The notes: generated by a model not told the origin, from the sequence alone. A stretch of DNA of 64,000 nucleotides from Shinisaurus crocodilurus (GCA_021292165.1 CM037876.1:36167075-36231074); one strand, 5' to 3'. Shown: positions 45,441 to 57,795, counted from the stretch's first letter. Numbers and translations are program-made.

Positions 45441-45895
45441 GTGTGGCTGCGCACGTTCATCATTAGGAAAACTACTGGTGAACTGTTGACCTGGGAGCTA
45501 AGATGGCCAAGGCGGCTAGGTGAATACTCACCCTGATCCGCCCCCATCCCCAGCAAGGGTCAGGGGAGGGGACAAGCTGTTTGTGTCTGAAAACAATCAC
45601 AGACCACAGTTTGAGTCAGACAAAGCTGAAGAGAAGGACAGAGAGCTGAATTTCTGGATTCTATAAGCTGACATTATTTTAGGGTGCGGGTTCTCTCCCT
45701 AGAGATTTGATGTGGGGACAGTGGACTCTTGGCTATCTATTAGAGTGTTTAAGCTGTTCCTTCACCTATGCTCCACCTGTATATTTGTAAGTAAACCAAA
45801 TTTTACAAAACATCAATAAGCCTCTAATGATCTCCTTCAAAAAGGAACCAAACCTGGGCAAGCACTGTGCCCCTGGAACTTCTCACTGCTCAGAG
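45441..45895 (+). mobile_element. Possible LTR-like repeat
   Basis: Starts near TGTGGCTGCGCACG. Contains AATAAGCC (about 45814) and ends near CTTCTCACTGCTCA. Base composition and layout resemble an LTR, but no matching flanking duplication was found. Confidence 0.35.
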
Positions 45896-45994
45896 AATTT
45901 GAATGTGAGTACAGTAACTGTATTTACTGTATGTGCCTAAACTGAGATTAACTCAATGGACACGAAAATTATTGATTTATTTATACTATTTGTT

Positions 45995-46415
45995 TATCCT
46001 ATGGCTCCTAGACAGCGGCTGACCTCAGAGTCGGGGATATGTGCTTGGATCCCCCTCCCACCACTCGCTGCCAGTGTGGAAAGAACCATGCTGGCTGCTT
46101 CTCCGAGGTCATACGAGCAACCTCGGAGAAGGGGTAAAGGGGGCATTCCAGGGGGTGGGAAGGGGAAGAGCCTGGGCCTACCAGGATATGATGTATCCTG
46201 ACGGTGCTCCAGCCTCCCTCCCTCCCTCCTCCTCCTCTGAAGGACCACCGCGAGGTGGCTGGAATTGGCCACCTGGCTGACTTGCAGGGCGGGAAGAGCA
46301 GGGAGGCAGAGATCGCCCCTGCCGCTTTGCCCACCCTGCACAGGATGCCCATAATAATCCTCTGAGTTTGGGGGCTGATGGGCATCACAATTGGATTGCG
46401 CCTTATAGCCTAAAA
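45995..46415. repeat. G+C-rich GCAATCC-type MITE
   Basis: Between TATGGCTCCTAGACAGCGG and the right end CACAATTGGATTGCGCC. Contains an ACCTCGGAGAAG/CTTCTCCGAGGT palindrome near 46098-46131. The long frames here are compositional. Confidence 0.5.
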
Positions 46416-47880
46416 TCCCTAAGTGGTCAGATCATGCTGAATAGATGGCACTTAAAAGGATTTTCATAAACACACTAAAAATATATATATTGTAAAACAG
46501 CTTTAATGACAGCTTTTTAAATACTGCTGCTGCCATCCACATGATATTTTATTTTATTTTAAAATCTAAGCATTAAAAAATAGATGAGGAGGTGATCAAA
46601 TTTCACAGCTAGAAGAAGTAATCTGAAGGTAACTAGGGGTGTATGAGGAATTTAAGTTTGTTTTTTGCAGAATTTACCCAGTTCGCACCTCCTGGAACTA
46701 AACATGGACCCAAAACCAATCTGCAGTCAAAGTCCATGCATTTCTGAGCTTCTGCTGTGAGTTGCAGCACAATATATACAACAACAACAAAATTGTTCAC
46801 AAACATACATTTGAAAAATGCGCATGAAAAATGTGTACTTTTGAAAAATGTGTACTTTTGAAAAATGTGCACAATCGATGCATACATTCGGGGAAATGTG
46901 CATGAAAATATGCACAAATTTTCATGGGAAAAAGAAAAAAAACAAAGCTAGCTATCTCATACAGACACAAGTTGGGATGACCCTTGAGGTGGCATTTGGA
47001 GAACCTCAATGATCTTGAGATAAGAGATGGAAGCTGTTTATGCATTATCATTTGGGTTTCAAAGAATCTTAAGGACACATCTCATGGAAAAACAACATTC
47101 CTTTAGTACTAATGTTTAAAATATTTCTATACTGTACATGAAAAAAGTAATGTGTTCAAGGAAATTCAGATTGCTTCTCAGTTCTACCTGCCTTATTTAT
47201 AGAATGTCCATAACTTAGTCCTATACATATATTAATACATAAGGACATAATAATGGTCTATTCTTTAAGTGGATGTTTTGTTAACACCCCTGGATAATTA
47301 CATTCACAGATCTGCAGACACAATTGGGGCTGGAATTCAAAAGAGCTCCCAAGCTCACAGAGCATTTCTGACAACAAGCCCAGGGGTGACACAAAGGAAG
47401 GTACTGTGCTCCAAGCACTTTTGAAAAAACTGAACTTGAAATGTGGCTGTACTCTTTTGAAAACATGTCTCGAAACTTGGATGTTGAACACTTGAAAATC
47501 AAGTCATGGGGGATTTTGAAAGCCTACCCCATACACACAAATACAATAATTAAACATTGGCTGCCATTTTAAGCATATTTACTATGAAGTACATTCCACT
47601 GAAATCAAGCCAGACTGCAAATGTGCTTAGAATGGGGCTGTTTATCACTGTGGAGAATTGTTCAGGCAGAAAAGGAGGATGTCTAAGGGATTCTTGGATG
47701 GAAAAAGACTTATTTCTATAGTGTGCTATATAAATATTTGCTAGCTAATCCCCAACACTGTGGTGAGGTCTGTTAGGCAAATGGATAGAGAGATAAACCC
47801 TTTCAAATGCTTACTGTGGGATTGTGTCAGCCAGTAGTTAAGTTTAACAATTTGGTCCACTGTAGACTAAACTGTTTTAC
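46416..47880. other. Intronic sequence with short local repeats
   Basis: GAAAAATGTG(C/T)(A/G) words are repeated at 46813-46880 (several imperfect tandem units). No genes. Confidence 0.45.
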
Positions 47881-48059
47881 AGCACAATCTGACACATGCC
47901 CACTCAGAAGTATGAGTATGTCCCATTGTTGTCAATGGAGCTTACTCTCAGCTACCTATGCATAGGATTGTAACCTTACAACACAATCCTATACCCACTT
48001 ACCCACTCACCTAAGAGTAAGCCCCACTGAACTCAATGGGACTTACTTCAGAATATAGG
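47881..48059. mobile_element. Two adjacent GCAATCC-type MITE copies
   Basis: 47881-47976 (CAGCACAATCTGACACATGC ... GCATAGGATTGTAAC) and 47980-48059 (ACACAATCCTATACCCACTT ... ATGGGACTTACTTC), head to tail. Confidence 0.65.
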
Positions 48060-48089
48060 AGGAGGAGGAGGAGGAGGAGGAGGAGGATT
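48059..48089. repeat. (GGA)n microsatellite
   Basis: About ten GGA units. Confidence 0.95.
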
Positions 48090-49759
48090 TGTATAACAAT
48101 TCACTAGAGTGTGAAATTCCTTTGGATGCTCCTATCTCTTCCGTATCATAGGTGCATACCACATATCTGCAAGTCTGCCCACCAGCGTTCTCCTTTTGAA
48201 TCCTTTTGTCAGCATGGATAGGAACATCTTTGGATAAATGGACTTTATCCTTTTGCCTTTGACATCAGTTTAACATGCAGGAACTTAGTAGGTGAAACTT
48301 TTTCTATCACTTCGTCACCTTGGCAGGTTCCCTGTGTTCTTAACAGCTGCATTAAAAGGCAGAAATCTAACTGGTGATGCTTTTCCTATCATGGTATCTC
48401 CATGACAGGAAATGGGTGGGTTTGCACGTCATGCTAAGCCACCCTGCAAATAAACCATGGTGGGTTGGTTTTGGCAGAACAGCCCATGGTACGCCTGACA
48501 AGATGATCTTGCTTCTGTGGCTTGTTCTCCCCCGCCTTACCCCTCAGTCCTCCAGCCAGCTCCAGCACATATCCCAGGGGACTTTGCTGAAAAACTAATC
48601 TTGTCTCCTCATCCTGGCCCCCTCCCCGCTCTGATTGCTATCCCTTTTTGTTCCCTGGCTTTTTAATTTTTATTTTTATTGCCTCAAAAATTCATAATTT
48701 GGGTGATGATGATGATGATATTATTTATATTATTTTAATAATAATATATAATAATATATTATGTTATTTATATTATATTATTATATTATATATTATTATA
48801 TATTATTTCACAATTGCACAAGTGTGCACTTATGGCTGTCCAATATGAGTAGTCTTTCCTGGTCAATTTCCTTGTCTGTTTCAGCTGTCAAAGGGAGCGG
48901 TGATGGGGAGTAGATAACATACAAGGAAATTGACAAGATGAGGTTGCCTATGGGCTAATTTGTGCACAGTTGTGAAGGACCAGGGGAGAAATAACAGTAA
49001 GAGAAAGGAGAGACTGGTAGTGCAAGTCAGAAGCCCTGCAAATGTGTGTGCGTGTGTGGAGGGGGAGCCAAAGGAATAAGTGCACCAAAAGGGGTGTGCA
49101 ACAATATCTCTCCCTTGGCAATGCGATCCTCTCAGTTTTAAGTGTTGAACTGAAACTTCTCAGTGCCCTCCACACTTTCAACACTTCCCCGACTCTCCAG
49201 CTAGTCTAGAAAGGGGAGATATTAACTCCCCACCTTTTCGGAGCAGTTATTTGCTGCAATTACTGTGGTTCCCTGACAGTTATAAATAATACCATGAGAA
49301 GGCGGCTGCATGGGACGGAGTGAACGGGACCCCACGGGGTGTGTGCGTAAGCACTGCTAATGCAGGCACTCCATTTGCTCCATCCTGTTCTGCACTCTCC
49401 AAGAGTTTTTTTTTTGGCTGTTGCATTTTTACCTGTTGAATTTCTGATAGGAGCACTGTCAGAAAAAAGGGTGGCAGCTGTAGCTTTCCCTATCATCTGT
49501 CCTCATATATGCATAATTTCCTTAATTTTGTGTGCCAATTCCCCCTAATTTCCCTCTCCAGCAAACAAGCCAGTATTTCTCATTTACTTCACTCAGTTCA
49601 AAAGGTCTATTTTAGGGTAAGTGACTGAGGATTATAACTAAGCAAACTATCTTAATTTGCAAAGAACTAATTCATTGTATCGCAACAACTCTGAGCATTT
49701 TGACATAACCATACTCCTCAATGAATAGGGAATTTCTCAAGGGAACAAAACACACATGC

Positions 49760-49791
<32 letters not shown>

Positions 49792-50330
49792 AGAGAGAGA
49801 GAGAGCTTTGCCTTTATAGCAGAGGCATGACATTAATAATAAAATGCCAATTTAAAAACTTTTTCTATGTTAAATAGCGCTTTGCAAATGATTCACTTTA
49901 GATTCAGGTAAGCTGAAAGATGTAACCGTTTTCATGTCACCATCTCTCTGCTATTTCACAATTCACTCTGTTGCTCTTCATCATGAAACCATTAGAAATA
50001 AATGAACTCCATTTCTTCTTCCTAGCTAAGTTAATTATACGTTTAGCAAGAATGCCTTTAAATTGGGTGCTTTTATGTGATTCCCTAGTAGTCTGATGGG
50101 ATTTTTCTGTTGCAGGAGATTTGGAATTTAGTTAGGCAGTGAATATGTTCAAGCTATGTCTTCCCCCTCTGTCTCTCTTACAAAGAGAAGTTCCCCTACA
50201 TGGTAAACCATCCCCCCCCCGCCACTTCTTTCTGAATGAGTCTAAATGAACTGCTGTTGAAACTAATAACGGGAAGAAACTACTTTGTTGCTGTTGTTGT
50301 TCAAGCGTGTGTGCTAGACCTCAATGGGGA
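48090..50330. other. Intronic sequence with simple repeats
   Basis: 48410-48500 resembles the foldback family of 14.7/34.6 kb (TGGGTTTGCACGTCATGC, AACCATGGTGGGTTGG). 48701-48812 is (GAT)n plus a TA-rich low-complexity run. 49760-49805 is (GA)n. No exon. Confidence 0.5.
49760..49805. repeat. (GA)n microsatellite
   Basis: GA array with two interruptions. Confidence 0.95.
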
Positions 50331-50490
50331 AGCACTAGTTCAGTGGTAGAGCACATGCTTTGCATACAGAATGTTCCAGGTTCAATACCCAGCATCTCCA
50401 GGTAGTTCTGGGAAAGGCCCTTGTCTTCTCTAGTACAGGAATCTGACCATGGATCACACCTAGCCAACGGTAGCTGCTTTCTGAAAATGA
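50328..50490 (+). mobile_element. tRNA-derived SINE, second family
   Basis: A box TAGTTCAGTGGTAGAGCAC (50337-50355), B box GGTTCAATACC (50379-50389), then CATCTCCAGGTAGTTCTGGG. Same family as 52172-52465, 32311-32615 and 62098-62290. Confidence 0.82.
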
Positions 50491-50907
50491 AGACCTATTA
50501 TCCCCAAAACTGAGCAGCAATGGGACCCACTGAAGAATAACAAATGGTTTCTGGTTGTCAATATCCTAATACCCCAATCCACAGGTTACCCAGATATCTT
50601 AGGTAGTATGCAAGTTTTAAGCAAAGTGGGTGGTGGCAGAAAAAGGGTGGAGAGATACGCTACTTCCCCACATACACACACGGAGCTATTACAGTAAAGT
50701 GAGGTTAAAAACAGAATATCAAAACTCTACTACATCTATTCCCTAACTTGGGTGAGTATACATGAAGTGAGAAAGGTTACTGAATATTAAATATCTTCAC
50801 AGATAAAGGAGCCAACTGGTGCCTGGTTCCCCACATAAATACTCCAAAGACATGTTTCCTCATATGAACTGTACTGCCTCAATATTGCACATAGAATCAA
50901 TTATGAG

Positions 50908-51138
50908 AGCCAGTGTGGCATAATGGTTAGAGTGTTGGGCTGGGACTCCGGAGATCCGGGTTCTAGTCCCCACTTGGCCATGGAGCTCACTGGGTGACTT
51001 TGGGTCAGTCACTGACTCTCAGCCTAACCTACCTCACAGGGTTGTTGTGAGAATAAAGTGGAGGAGGACTATGTAAAGCTACCTTGGGTTCCTTGTAGAA
51101 AAAACGTGGGATATAAATAAAATAAATAAATAAATAAA
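50908..51138 (+). mobile_element. tRNA-derived SINE with (AAAT) tail
   Basis: AGCCAGTGTGGCATAATGGT, B box GGGTTCTAGTCCC (50958-50970), conserved CTCAGCCTAACCTACCTCAC body, and an (AAAT)n tail. Confidence 0.9.
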
Positions 51139-52171
51139 GCATATATAGTGCTCACAACTTGGACCCTAGATGATGTAACAATCTCAAGAGGCACACTGCT
51201 GTCTTCCTTCTAGGTGCTTTCTGATGTTCATGGCAGGAGTTCTTCTGGAGAATCTAGATTGCAATGTATTCACTGAACAGTTCTTGCAGAACAATATTTC
51301 TTCTACTGCTTGACAAGACCATTTGTCAGAGTGAAGGAAACATTTGGCCTAAGTAGCCACCTACCAATTCAGAATCCAAATATTTTGTCTACCCTTGCTG
51401 TAGTTAAGGTACTAGACCTTGTTGCCAGAGACAATGCTAGAGATATCAATAGCATGATGCATCTGCAGGTGTTCTTCATCCATTTTATGCCAGATAAAAA
51501 TCATCTCTTGGGGATTAAGCATGAACTCCACAGCTGTGCAACAAATGTGGGAACATAATATTGAGTTGTATTATCTGAGGTATCTGTCAAAGCTGTACAG
51601 AAAGGAACCTTTTTAGGTCTGGAAGCCCCACTTCCAGGTTTAAATTGACCAGTGAGCCAAATGGTGTACATGGTTTTACAGAAATGCCTGCATACGTTAA
51701 GTATGAGCATCCTGATTTGGACACCTGTTTATGTTTTTACATAATATTAGCCATGCTAATAGCCCTGATCAGGTATTAAGCCCAAACAGGGTAGGCCAAC
51801 ACATGAGTTGGGCACAAGGCCCCACTGGCCCCACCCCCATGTCCCAGTGCATGCTGACCCCGCCCACTCAGTTCTGATTTTTTTGCAATGCCTCTCTCCT
51901 ACCTGGCAGTAAAAACTCAACAATGCCTCTCTCCTACCTGGCAGTAAAAACTCAACAATTATAAATTTTATATCAAACAAATTGCTGCTGTTCCATTACA
52001 CCCAAAATCAGCTGCCTCGTGGTAGGGCCAGTCCAGAATACAATCACATCTGGCCTCAGAATGCATTTCTCCACCAAAATATACCCAAAGAGTAAGATCA
52101 TTCTGGGTGGATCTATGATTTGATCCAGTACTTGTAGTTCCTTTGGATTCTGGACAGACATATCAGAAGGG
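51139..52171. other. Intronic sequence with a tandem duplication
   Basis: No family recognised apart from the 35-bp tandem duplication at 51886-51955. Confidence 0.4.
51886..51955. repeat. Perfect 35-bp tandem duplication
   Basis: Unit beginning CAATGCCTCTCTCCTACCTG occurs twice head to tail without mismatch, with a partial third CAAT. Confidence 0.97.
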
Positions 52172-52465
52172 CTGATTCTCAGTGCTTGAACACATGCTTT
52201 GCATGCAAAAGTTCCCAGGTCCAATCCTCAGCATTTCCAGATAAAGCTAGGAAAGACTCATATCTGAAATCCTAGAAAGCCACCAGCAGTCAGTATAGAT
52301 GGGTCTTCCCCAACCTGGTGTCCTCCAGATGTTTGGCATGCCTATCTCCAGGTAGGGCCAGGAAAAACTCTGGCTCTTAAGCCTGGAAAGCTGCTGTCAG
52401 TCAGTGCAGACAATACTGAGTACATGGACCAATGGTCTGCCTCAGTATAAGGCAGCTTCCTATCT
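52172..52465 (+). mobile_element. tRNA-derived SINE split by a short insertion
   Basis: GCATGCAAAAGTTCCCAGG and B box GGTCCAATCC (52218-52227). The body resumes at 52343 with CCTATCTCCAGGTAGGGCC and ends CAGTATAAGGCAGCTTCC. 52301-52336 (TCCCCAACCTGGTGTCC) is a piece of a hAT-type MITE. Confidence 0.72.
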
Positions 52466-52493
52466 TCCGAATATATCATAGAGCAGGGGTGGG

Positions 52494-52838
52494 GAACCTC
52501 AGGCCCAGGGGCCAAATCTAGCCCTTCAGGCTTCCAATGCAGCCCTCTGGGTTTCCCCAGATGGCCACACCCCCTTCCCCATGCCACACCTCTTTTCCCC
52601 AACCACCAGTCATTTGGTGGTTTCCCGGCTTTTGTGCATTTTTTGCCCCATTCTAAAAGGTAGAAATGCCTCTCCTAAGGCTTAGTTACTTGCAGTAAGA
52701 GCTTTAAGCTACAATAAGCTGATATTTATGGGGGCCACTCCTTTCCCCTTCAGTCTCCCCTACCACTGGAATGTGCCCCCCCAAAGCTCCTCCAAACTTG
52801 AATCCAGCCCTCAGGCTGAAAGAGGTTCCCCACCCCTG
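52494..52838 (+). mobile_element. hAT-type element, intact copy (345 bp)
   Basis: CAGGGGTGGGGAACCTCAGG at the left and GGTTCCCCACCCCTG at the right. Reference copy for the split element at 21344/24971 and the inverted one at 29177. The flanking 8-mers TCATAGAG and TTATACTC match poorly. Confidence 0.88.
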
Positions 52839-52982
52839 TTATACTCAGCAATAATATGTTGTGATTACTGGTATTCCCATATGCATAAAAATAATGCCAC
52901 GAAGGATGAATAAAGGGTATATACTAAGTGATCGTTGTTTTGTATTAATTTATTGGTAAGCATTTTATCATATTCAATTTTA

Positions 52983-53008
52983 TACACACACACACACACA
53001 CACACACC
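52983..53008. repeat. (CA)n microsatellite
   Basis: About 13 CA units. Confidence 0.95.
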
Positions 53009-53497
53009 TTTTGCTGGATCTTTAGACACTGTGAACACGTATATAGCATTTTTATAAAGCAGGTAAGAGCCTTCTGCCCCATACTTAAAATGTCTCATTT
53101 CTTCTTGAAGAAATTGAAGCTCTTACATCCTTAAATAGAAAGCACATGGGCAATTCATCAATGCCAATGTCATTCTGTGCATATATTTGATGTGGCTAGT
53201 GCCTTGTTGATGAGAAAACAATAAACTGTGAAAAATGTCACTTCTCAAAAATTAGCTGGCTGGAATTCAGAGGGAGATGGATTGTTGTAACAGCTGTGGC
53301 ACAATGACTTTGATTAATTAGATTTTTGTTCTTTCCTGGAATAATTTTGAATAAACTCTCTCTCTCTCTTTCTTGCTCTTCCTACCCTCCCAGATGTAAA
53401 TCCATTAGTACACTTAAGTCATAATAAACAGCAACCTGTTCTATTTTCTCCCATTTGATAATCAAAGAGCATTCCTAAGAGCATATCCATTATGTCA

Positions 53498-53499
<2 letters not shown>

Positions 53500-53552
<53 letters not shown>
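53500..53552. repeat. (GT)n(GA)n compound microsatellite
   Basis: GT array passing directly into a GA array; the same arrangement recurs at 62847-62886. Confidence 0.95.
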
Positions 53553-53553
<1 letters not shown>

Positions 53554-54000
53554 GGGTGGGTAGTTGATTGGTCTGTTTTTGCTTTGGGCTCGGCTTTTTG
53601 TACCTGTAAATTTTAAACTCTGGAGAACTGGGTACAAATCTCAATGCAAGCAAGGATTTGCTCCTTCCCTTGAGAGATCCTCAAGACTCTCCACACACCA
53701 CATGCTTCTCTGCATCCCTTCTTCTCACAGCAGCACTGCCCTTAAAGTAGCCTCTTAAGATCTGTAATATTTAATTAACTAATTAATATAGCACCATCAG
53801 TGCTCATGGCCTTTTACACAGTACAAGATAACAGATCACTGCCCCCAAGAAGCTTCCATTCAAAAACTCTACACACAGGAAACAACATTGGCGGGGGGGG
53901 GAGTGGAAGCACGGGTAAACAGGTAAGGAATATGCAGTTGTTTCTGTTACACATGCTTAGCCTTGGTTTCAGGCATAGTTGCAGCAAGGCATGCAGACTA

Positions 54001-54460
54001 GGGGCCAGTTCATACGACCCAGGCGGTGAGCGGGGGAGGCACCACGGGTCTGTCTGCAGGGTCCGGTAGGGCGCCGCAGACGACCTGCGCCCCGCACGCA
54101 TGGGCAGACCACGGTGGAGCCGGCAGTCCCCGCACCGCAGCGCGGGCCTCCCGGCGCTAGGGGGCGGCAGCTCAGGATGCCCAGCAGGGGTGTTTGCCCC
54201 TACAGGCCGGAGCGGCTGCAGCTCCAGCCGCTCTGGGCTGCCGCCTCTGTGCGGCCACAGGAGATCCCTGTGGGACAGCCGCCCGCTGTTCGCACAGCAG
54301 GGTGGCCACACGCGGTAGGGGCTGACCCCTCTACCGCCCATAGTGACTTTCCGTGCTTCCCGCATGGGGCCGTCCTGCGGGGGCGCCCCCAACCGGCGTT
54401 TGCATGACACGGGAACCGCGGGGGGAGGGGCTTCTGCTTCTGTCGTGTGAACCGGCCCTA
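54001..54460. mobile_element. G+C-rich TIR element (~460 bp)
   Basis: Left GGGGCCAGTTCATACGAC pairs with right GTCGTGTGAACCGGCCC. CTAGG occurs on both sides (53998-54002, 54458-54462). The interior is about 70% G+C with many CpGs and internal palindromes. Frames in it are not conserved protein. Confidence 0.75.
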
Positions 54461-54469
54461 GGGGGTTGA

Positions 54470-55238
54470 ATCAACTGTTTTGTAAAAAAAAGAGAAAAGA
54501 TGGCTTTGAGGTGGGATTTGAAAAAAAGTAAGAGATGTGGCATCATGCAGGTGTTTTGGGACACAATTCCAAGCATTTGGAGCAGCAAGGGAGAAAGTGC
54601 AGAGACTTTTGAGGGAGCAGAAGACCTTCAGGTGATGGAGCTGGAGGACTGAAGGTCACAGGCAGCGATGTATTTGGATATAAGAGCAGAGAAATAAGGG
54701 GGGGAGACCATAGAAGTATGGTGCCCACTCACACATCAACAAAAAATTGGAAATGTATCACCCAAAAAGAGGACAAAAGAGGACACACCAATGTGCATAA
54801 CATTATACAATTATATGTATAGGTGCAAATTTAGAAACAATAACTATTATTTAAATAGAAATGCAAGACATCTCCCCACAGTGGAGAAGACTGACTAGGT
54901 GACCTGTATGTACCTGCTCAGTCTGCTTTGTAGGTGCTGTTGATAGGCAACTTCAAGGGCCCTACTGCTCTCCCTTCTTATGGTTCTTTATCTTTAAACC
55001 AGACTTGGATTGGACAGCCCATCAAATAGGGAACACCTTCAAATAGAGGGCTGTCTTCCACCAGCTCTCCAAAATAGAAGAGTGTCCTCTGAAAAGTAAG
55101 ACATCTGCCCATCCTACATAGAGGGCTTTGAAGGTAAGGACAAGGAGCTTATGCTAGGTCTGGGAGTGGACAGGAAACTAGTGTAGATTTAATGTGGATG
55201 TCATGTGACAAAAGTGATATGAATGGCCTCAAACAATG
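54470..55238. other. Intronic sequence, nothing recognised
   Basis: No supported features; some words resemble antisense L2 3' sequence around 54490-54700. Confidence 0.35.
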
Positions 55239-55240
55239 TA

Positions 55241-55521
55241 CAGTAAAACCTTGGATTGCAAGTAACTTGGTCTGCAAGTGTTTTGCAAGACAAGCAAATT
55301 TTTAAAATAAATTTTAACTTGATAAACAAGTGACGTCTTGCAATACAAGTACTGTAGTACGGTCAAGAAAAATGAAGACTTTACACTATCATTCTTTATT
55401 GCAGCTTAAATTAAAAAATGTGTACAAATTTCTTATGGGGAATTCCGCTTTGATATACAAGTGCTTTGGATTACAAGCACGTTTCCAGAACGAATTATGC
55501 TTGCAATCCAAGGTATTACTG
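55241..55521. mobile_element. TA-flanked (Tc1/mariner-like) MITE, complete (281 bp)
   Basis: CAGTAAAACCTTGGATTGCA at the left, TGCAATCCAAGGTATTACTG at the right, with TA duplicated at 55239-55240 and 55522-55523. Non-coding. Related left end at 27551. Confidence 0.87.
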
Positions 55522-55599
55522 TATTATGAAGATCTTTTGGTATGAATTCACCAAAGATTTTAAGGCATCAAAGAAATTATGGAATTGTCACTCTATCCC

Positions 55600-56255
55600 A
55601 GTGCCTTTAGAGTGGTTTCTGGGATTACTGTAATGTGCTGTACATGGGGCTGCCTTTGAAGATGGTTAAGAAACTTCAGCTGGTATAGAATGTGGCCACC
55701 CAAGTGTTGGTGAAGGCAAGGTGGTTTGATCATAGTATGCCTATGCTGCACCAGCTGCACTAGTTACCAGTATGCTTCCGAGCCCAATTTAAAGTGCTGG
55801 TTTTGAGCTTTAAAGCCTTAAACGGTTTGGGACCAAAGTACTTGAAAGACTGCCTTCAACCATATCCGCATGCCTGCACTTTAAGATCAGCAAGAGATGC
55901 CCTCCTCATTTGCCCAGCTGTGAGAGCAATTAAGTAGGCGACCACATAAGAGAGGGCCTTTTCCGCAGTGGCCCCACACCTCCAGAATAAGTTGCCATCA
56001 GGGATCCACCAGGCTCCATCATTTTAGGCTTTTAAGAAAGCCCTGAAAACATACTATTTTACTTTGGCCTTTTCCTGATATGTTTGCTGTTGCGTTTATT
56101 GCTGTTTTTATTATGGTGTTTTTTTTTTACTGCATTTTTATTGCTTTTTAAGACCCTATTGGTTTTTACTATGTGTTTATAATTGTATGCCACCTTGGGA
56201 GGGCTTCTGTCCTGAAAGGTGGCCAAGAAATGTTTTAAATAAATAAAATAGAATT
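55600..56255 (+). mobile_element. L2-like LINE 3' end
   Basis: Degraded C-terminal RT coding sequence in plus orientation (MLHQLH near 55740, then FKVLVLSFKALNGLGP at 55789-55836), then a T-rich 3' UTR ending GGAGGGCTTCTGTCCTGAAA ... AATAAATAAAATA. Confidence 0.75.
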
Positions 56256-56520
56256 ATCACTATCTTGTCAAAAACTTGCTTCTCACATGTAATTCCCATC
56301 CTCATGGTGGGGTAGATGGGCTGCATGTGCAGTTCTGCTGATCCCCACAATATTTCAGCCTCAAAGAAAAGGAGAAAGGGGTTGTAGAGATTTACCACAC
56401 ACACATGCAGCTGGACATGTGATATGATGAATGCCCCAGTACTCTACCACATGCGTGCAATTTTGAGAAAAAAGGATATGTGAACTATCCCTTGGTTGCA
56501 CTGCCTAATACTAATATGGA
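56256..56520. other. Intronic sequence, nothing recognised
   Basis: No supported features. Confidence 0.35.
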
Positions 56521-56764
56521 GAGCCAGTGTGGCGTAGTGGTGAGAGTGTTGGACTGGGACTCGGGAGATCCGGTTCTAGTCCCTGCTCAGCCATGAAACT
56601 CACTGGGTGGCTTTGGGCCAGTCACTGACTCTCAGCCTAACCTACCTCACAGGGTTGTTGTGAGGATAAAATGGAGAGGAGGAGGAGGATTGTGTAAGCC
56701 GCCTTAAGTTCCTTGCAGGAAAAAAAGGCGGGGTATAAATATAATAAATAAAATAAATAAATAA
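56521..56764 (+). mobile_element. tRNA-derived SINE with (AAAT) tail
   Basis: GAGCCAGTGTGGCGTAGTGG, B box CGGTTCTAGTCCC (56571-56583), body CTCAGCCTAACCTACCTCAC, (AAAT)n tail. Confidence 0.9.
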
Positions 56765-56803
56765 TACTAGAACCAAGGTTCCCACTGCACTGTTCCATCC
56801 ACT

Positions 56804-56880
56804 TCTAGGAATGTTTACTCAGACATAAGTCCCATTGACTTCAGTAGGGCTTATTTCTATGTGAGTGTGCACAGGAGAGC
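56804..56880. mobile_element. GCAATCC-type MITE fragment
   Basis: GTTTACTCAGACATAAGTCC ... TTCAGTAGGGCTTATTTC, as in other copies; ends lost. Confidence 0.5.
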
Positions 56881-57004
56881 AGCCTTTGTCTACAGAAATG
56901 CAGCATGTCATCTTGGCTTCTTTTCTTTTTAATGTACAGTACTGAAGTACAGGGACAGGTGTTTTGACACTGTTCAATACTGGAACGAGTGCTTTGACAG
57001 CATA

Positions 57005-57795
57005 ACATTTATTCATTTACAGCATTTGTATACCACTCCATACCTAGACAAATTCTGGAGGGATGAATACAGTAAAGAGATAAAACAGATAAAAGAATAA
57101 AAACAATACATTAAAAACAAAATAACATTAAAACAGTGACTGCTCAGCAAGGAACGCATCCCAGAACAAAGACATCTTCAGCAGATGCCGAAAACAACAC
57201 AGTGTTGGAGCCTGCTTGACCTCCAGAGGCAGGGAGCTCTATAGAAGTGGAACCACCACACAGAAGGTTCTTCTCCTGGTGGACTCTACTTGGGCCATAG
57301 GTTCATGTGGAACCACCAGGAGACTGTCCGCCAAAGACCTCAGTGACCAGGCAGGTTGGTAAGGGAGAAGGTGCTTTCAGGTATCCTGGTCCCAAGTTGT
57401 TTAGGGCTTTGTGCACTAGTACCAGAACCTTAAACCTGACCCAGTAGTGAACAGGTAGCAAGTGCAGTTCCCTCAGCAAAGGAGTGGCATGCTGAAAGGG
57501 GGCAGCTCCTGACAACAGACAAGCTGCTGCATTCTGCACTAGGTCCAGCTTCTGGAGCAGCCCTAAGGGCAGCCCCACATAGAGCACATTGCAGTAATCC
57601 AGTCCTGAGGTTACTAGCGCCTGTACCACTGTGGCCAAGCTATCCCTGTCCAGGAGAGGCTGTAGCTGGTGAACCAGTCAAAGCTGGTAAAAGGCACTCT
57701 GAGCCACCATGGTCACTTGGGACTCCAGCAACAGTGATGGATCTAGGATGAGTCTAGGAGTACCCCCCATGAACCTGATCTTTCAGAGGGAGTGC
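57005..57795 (-). mobile_element. L2-like LINE 3' end (antisense)
   Basis: The minus strand has an open stretch (57303-57638) with VTSGLDYCNVLYVGLPLG, LVQNAAACLL and FKVLVLVHKALNNLGPGYL, the RT thumb/C-terminal block of L2-type LINEs. The 3' tail lies toward 57005. Confidence 0.8.

Larger units (their letters stand above)
52839..53998. other. Intronic sequence with microsatellites
   Basis: (CA)n at 52983-53008 and (GT)n(GA)n at 53500-53552; otherwise unassigned. Confidence 0.45.

Noticed and set aside
46797..47078. Cys/His/Phe-rich minus-strand frame near 46.8-47.1 kb
   Set aside because: It arises from imperfect tandem GAAAAATGTG words, not from a zinc-finger gene.
53814..54410. 198-codon minus-strand frame
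   Set aside because: Spans the edge of a G+C-rich TIR element and non-repeat sequence; low-complexity Arg/Pro/Gly content with no recognisable domain.
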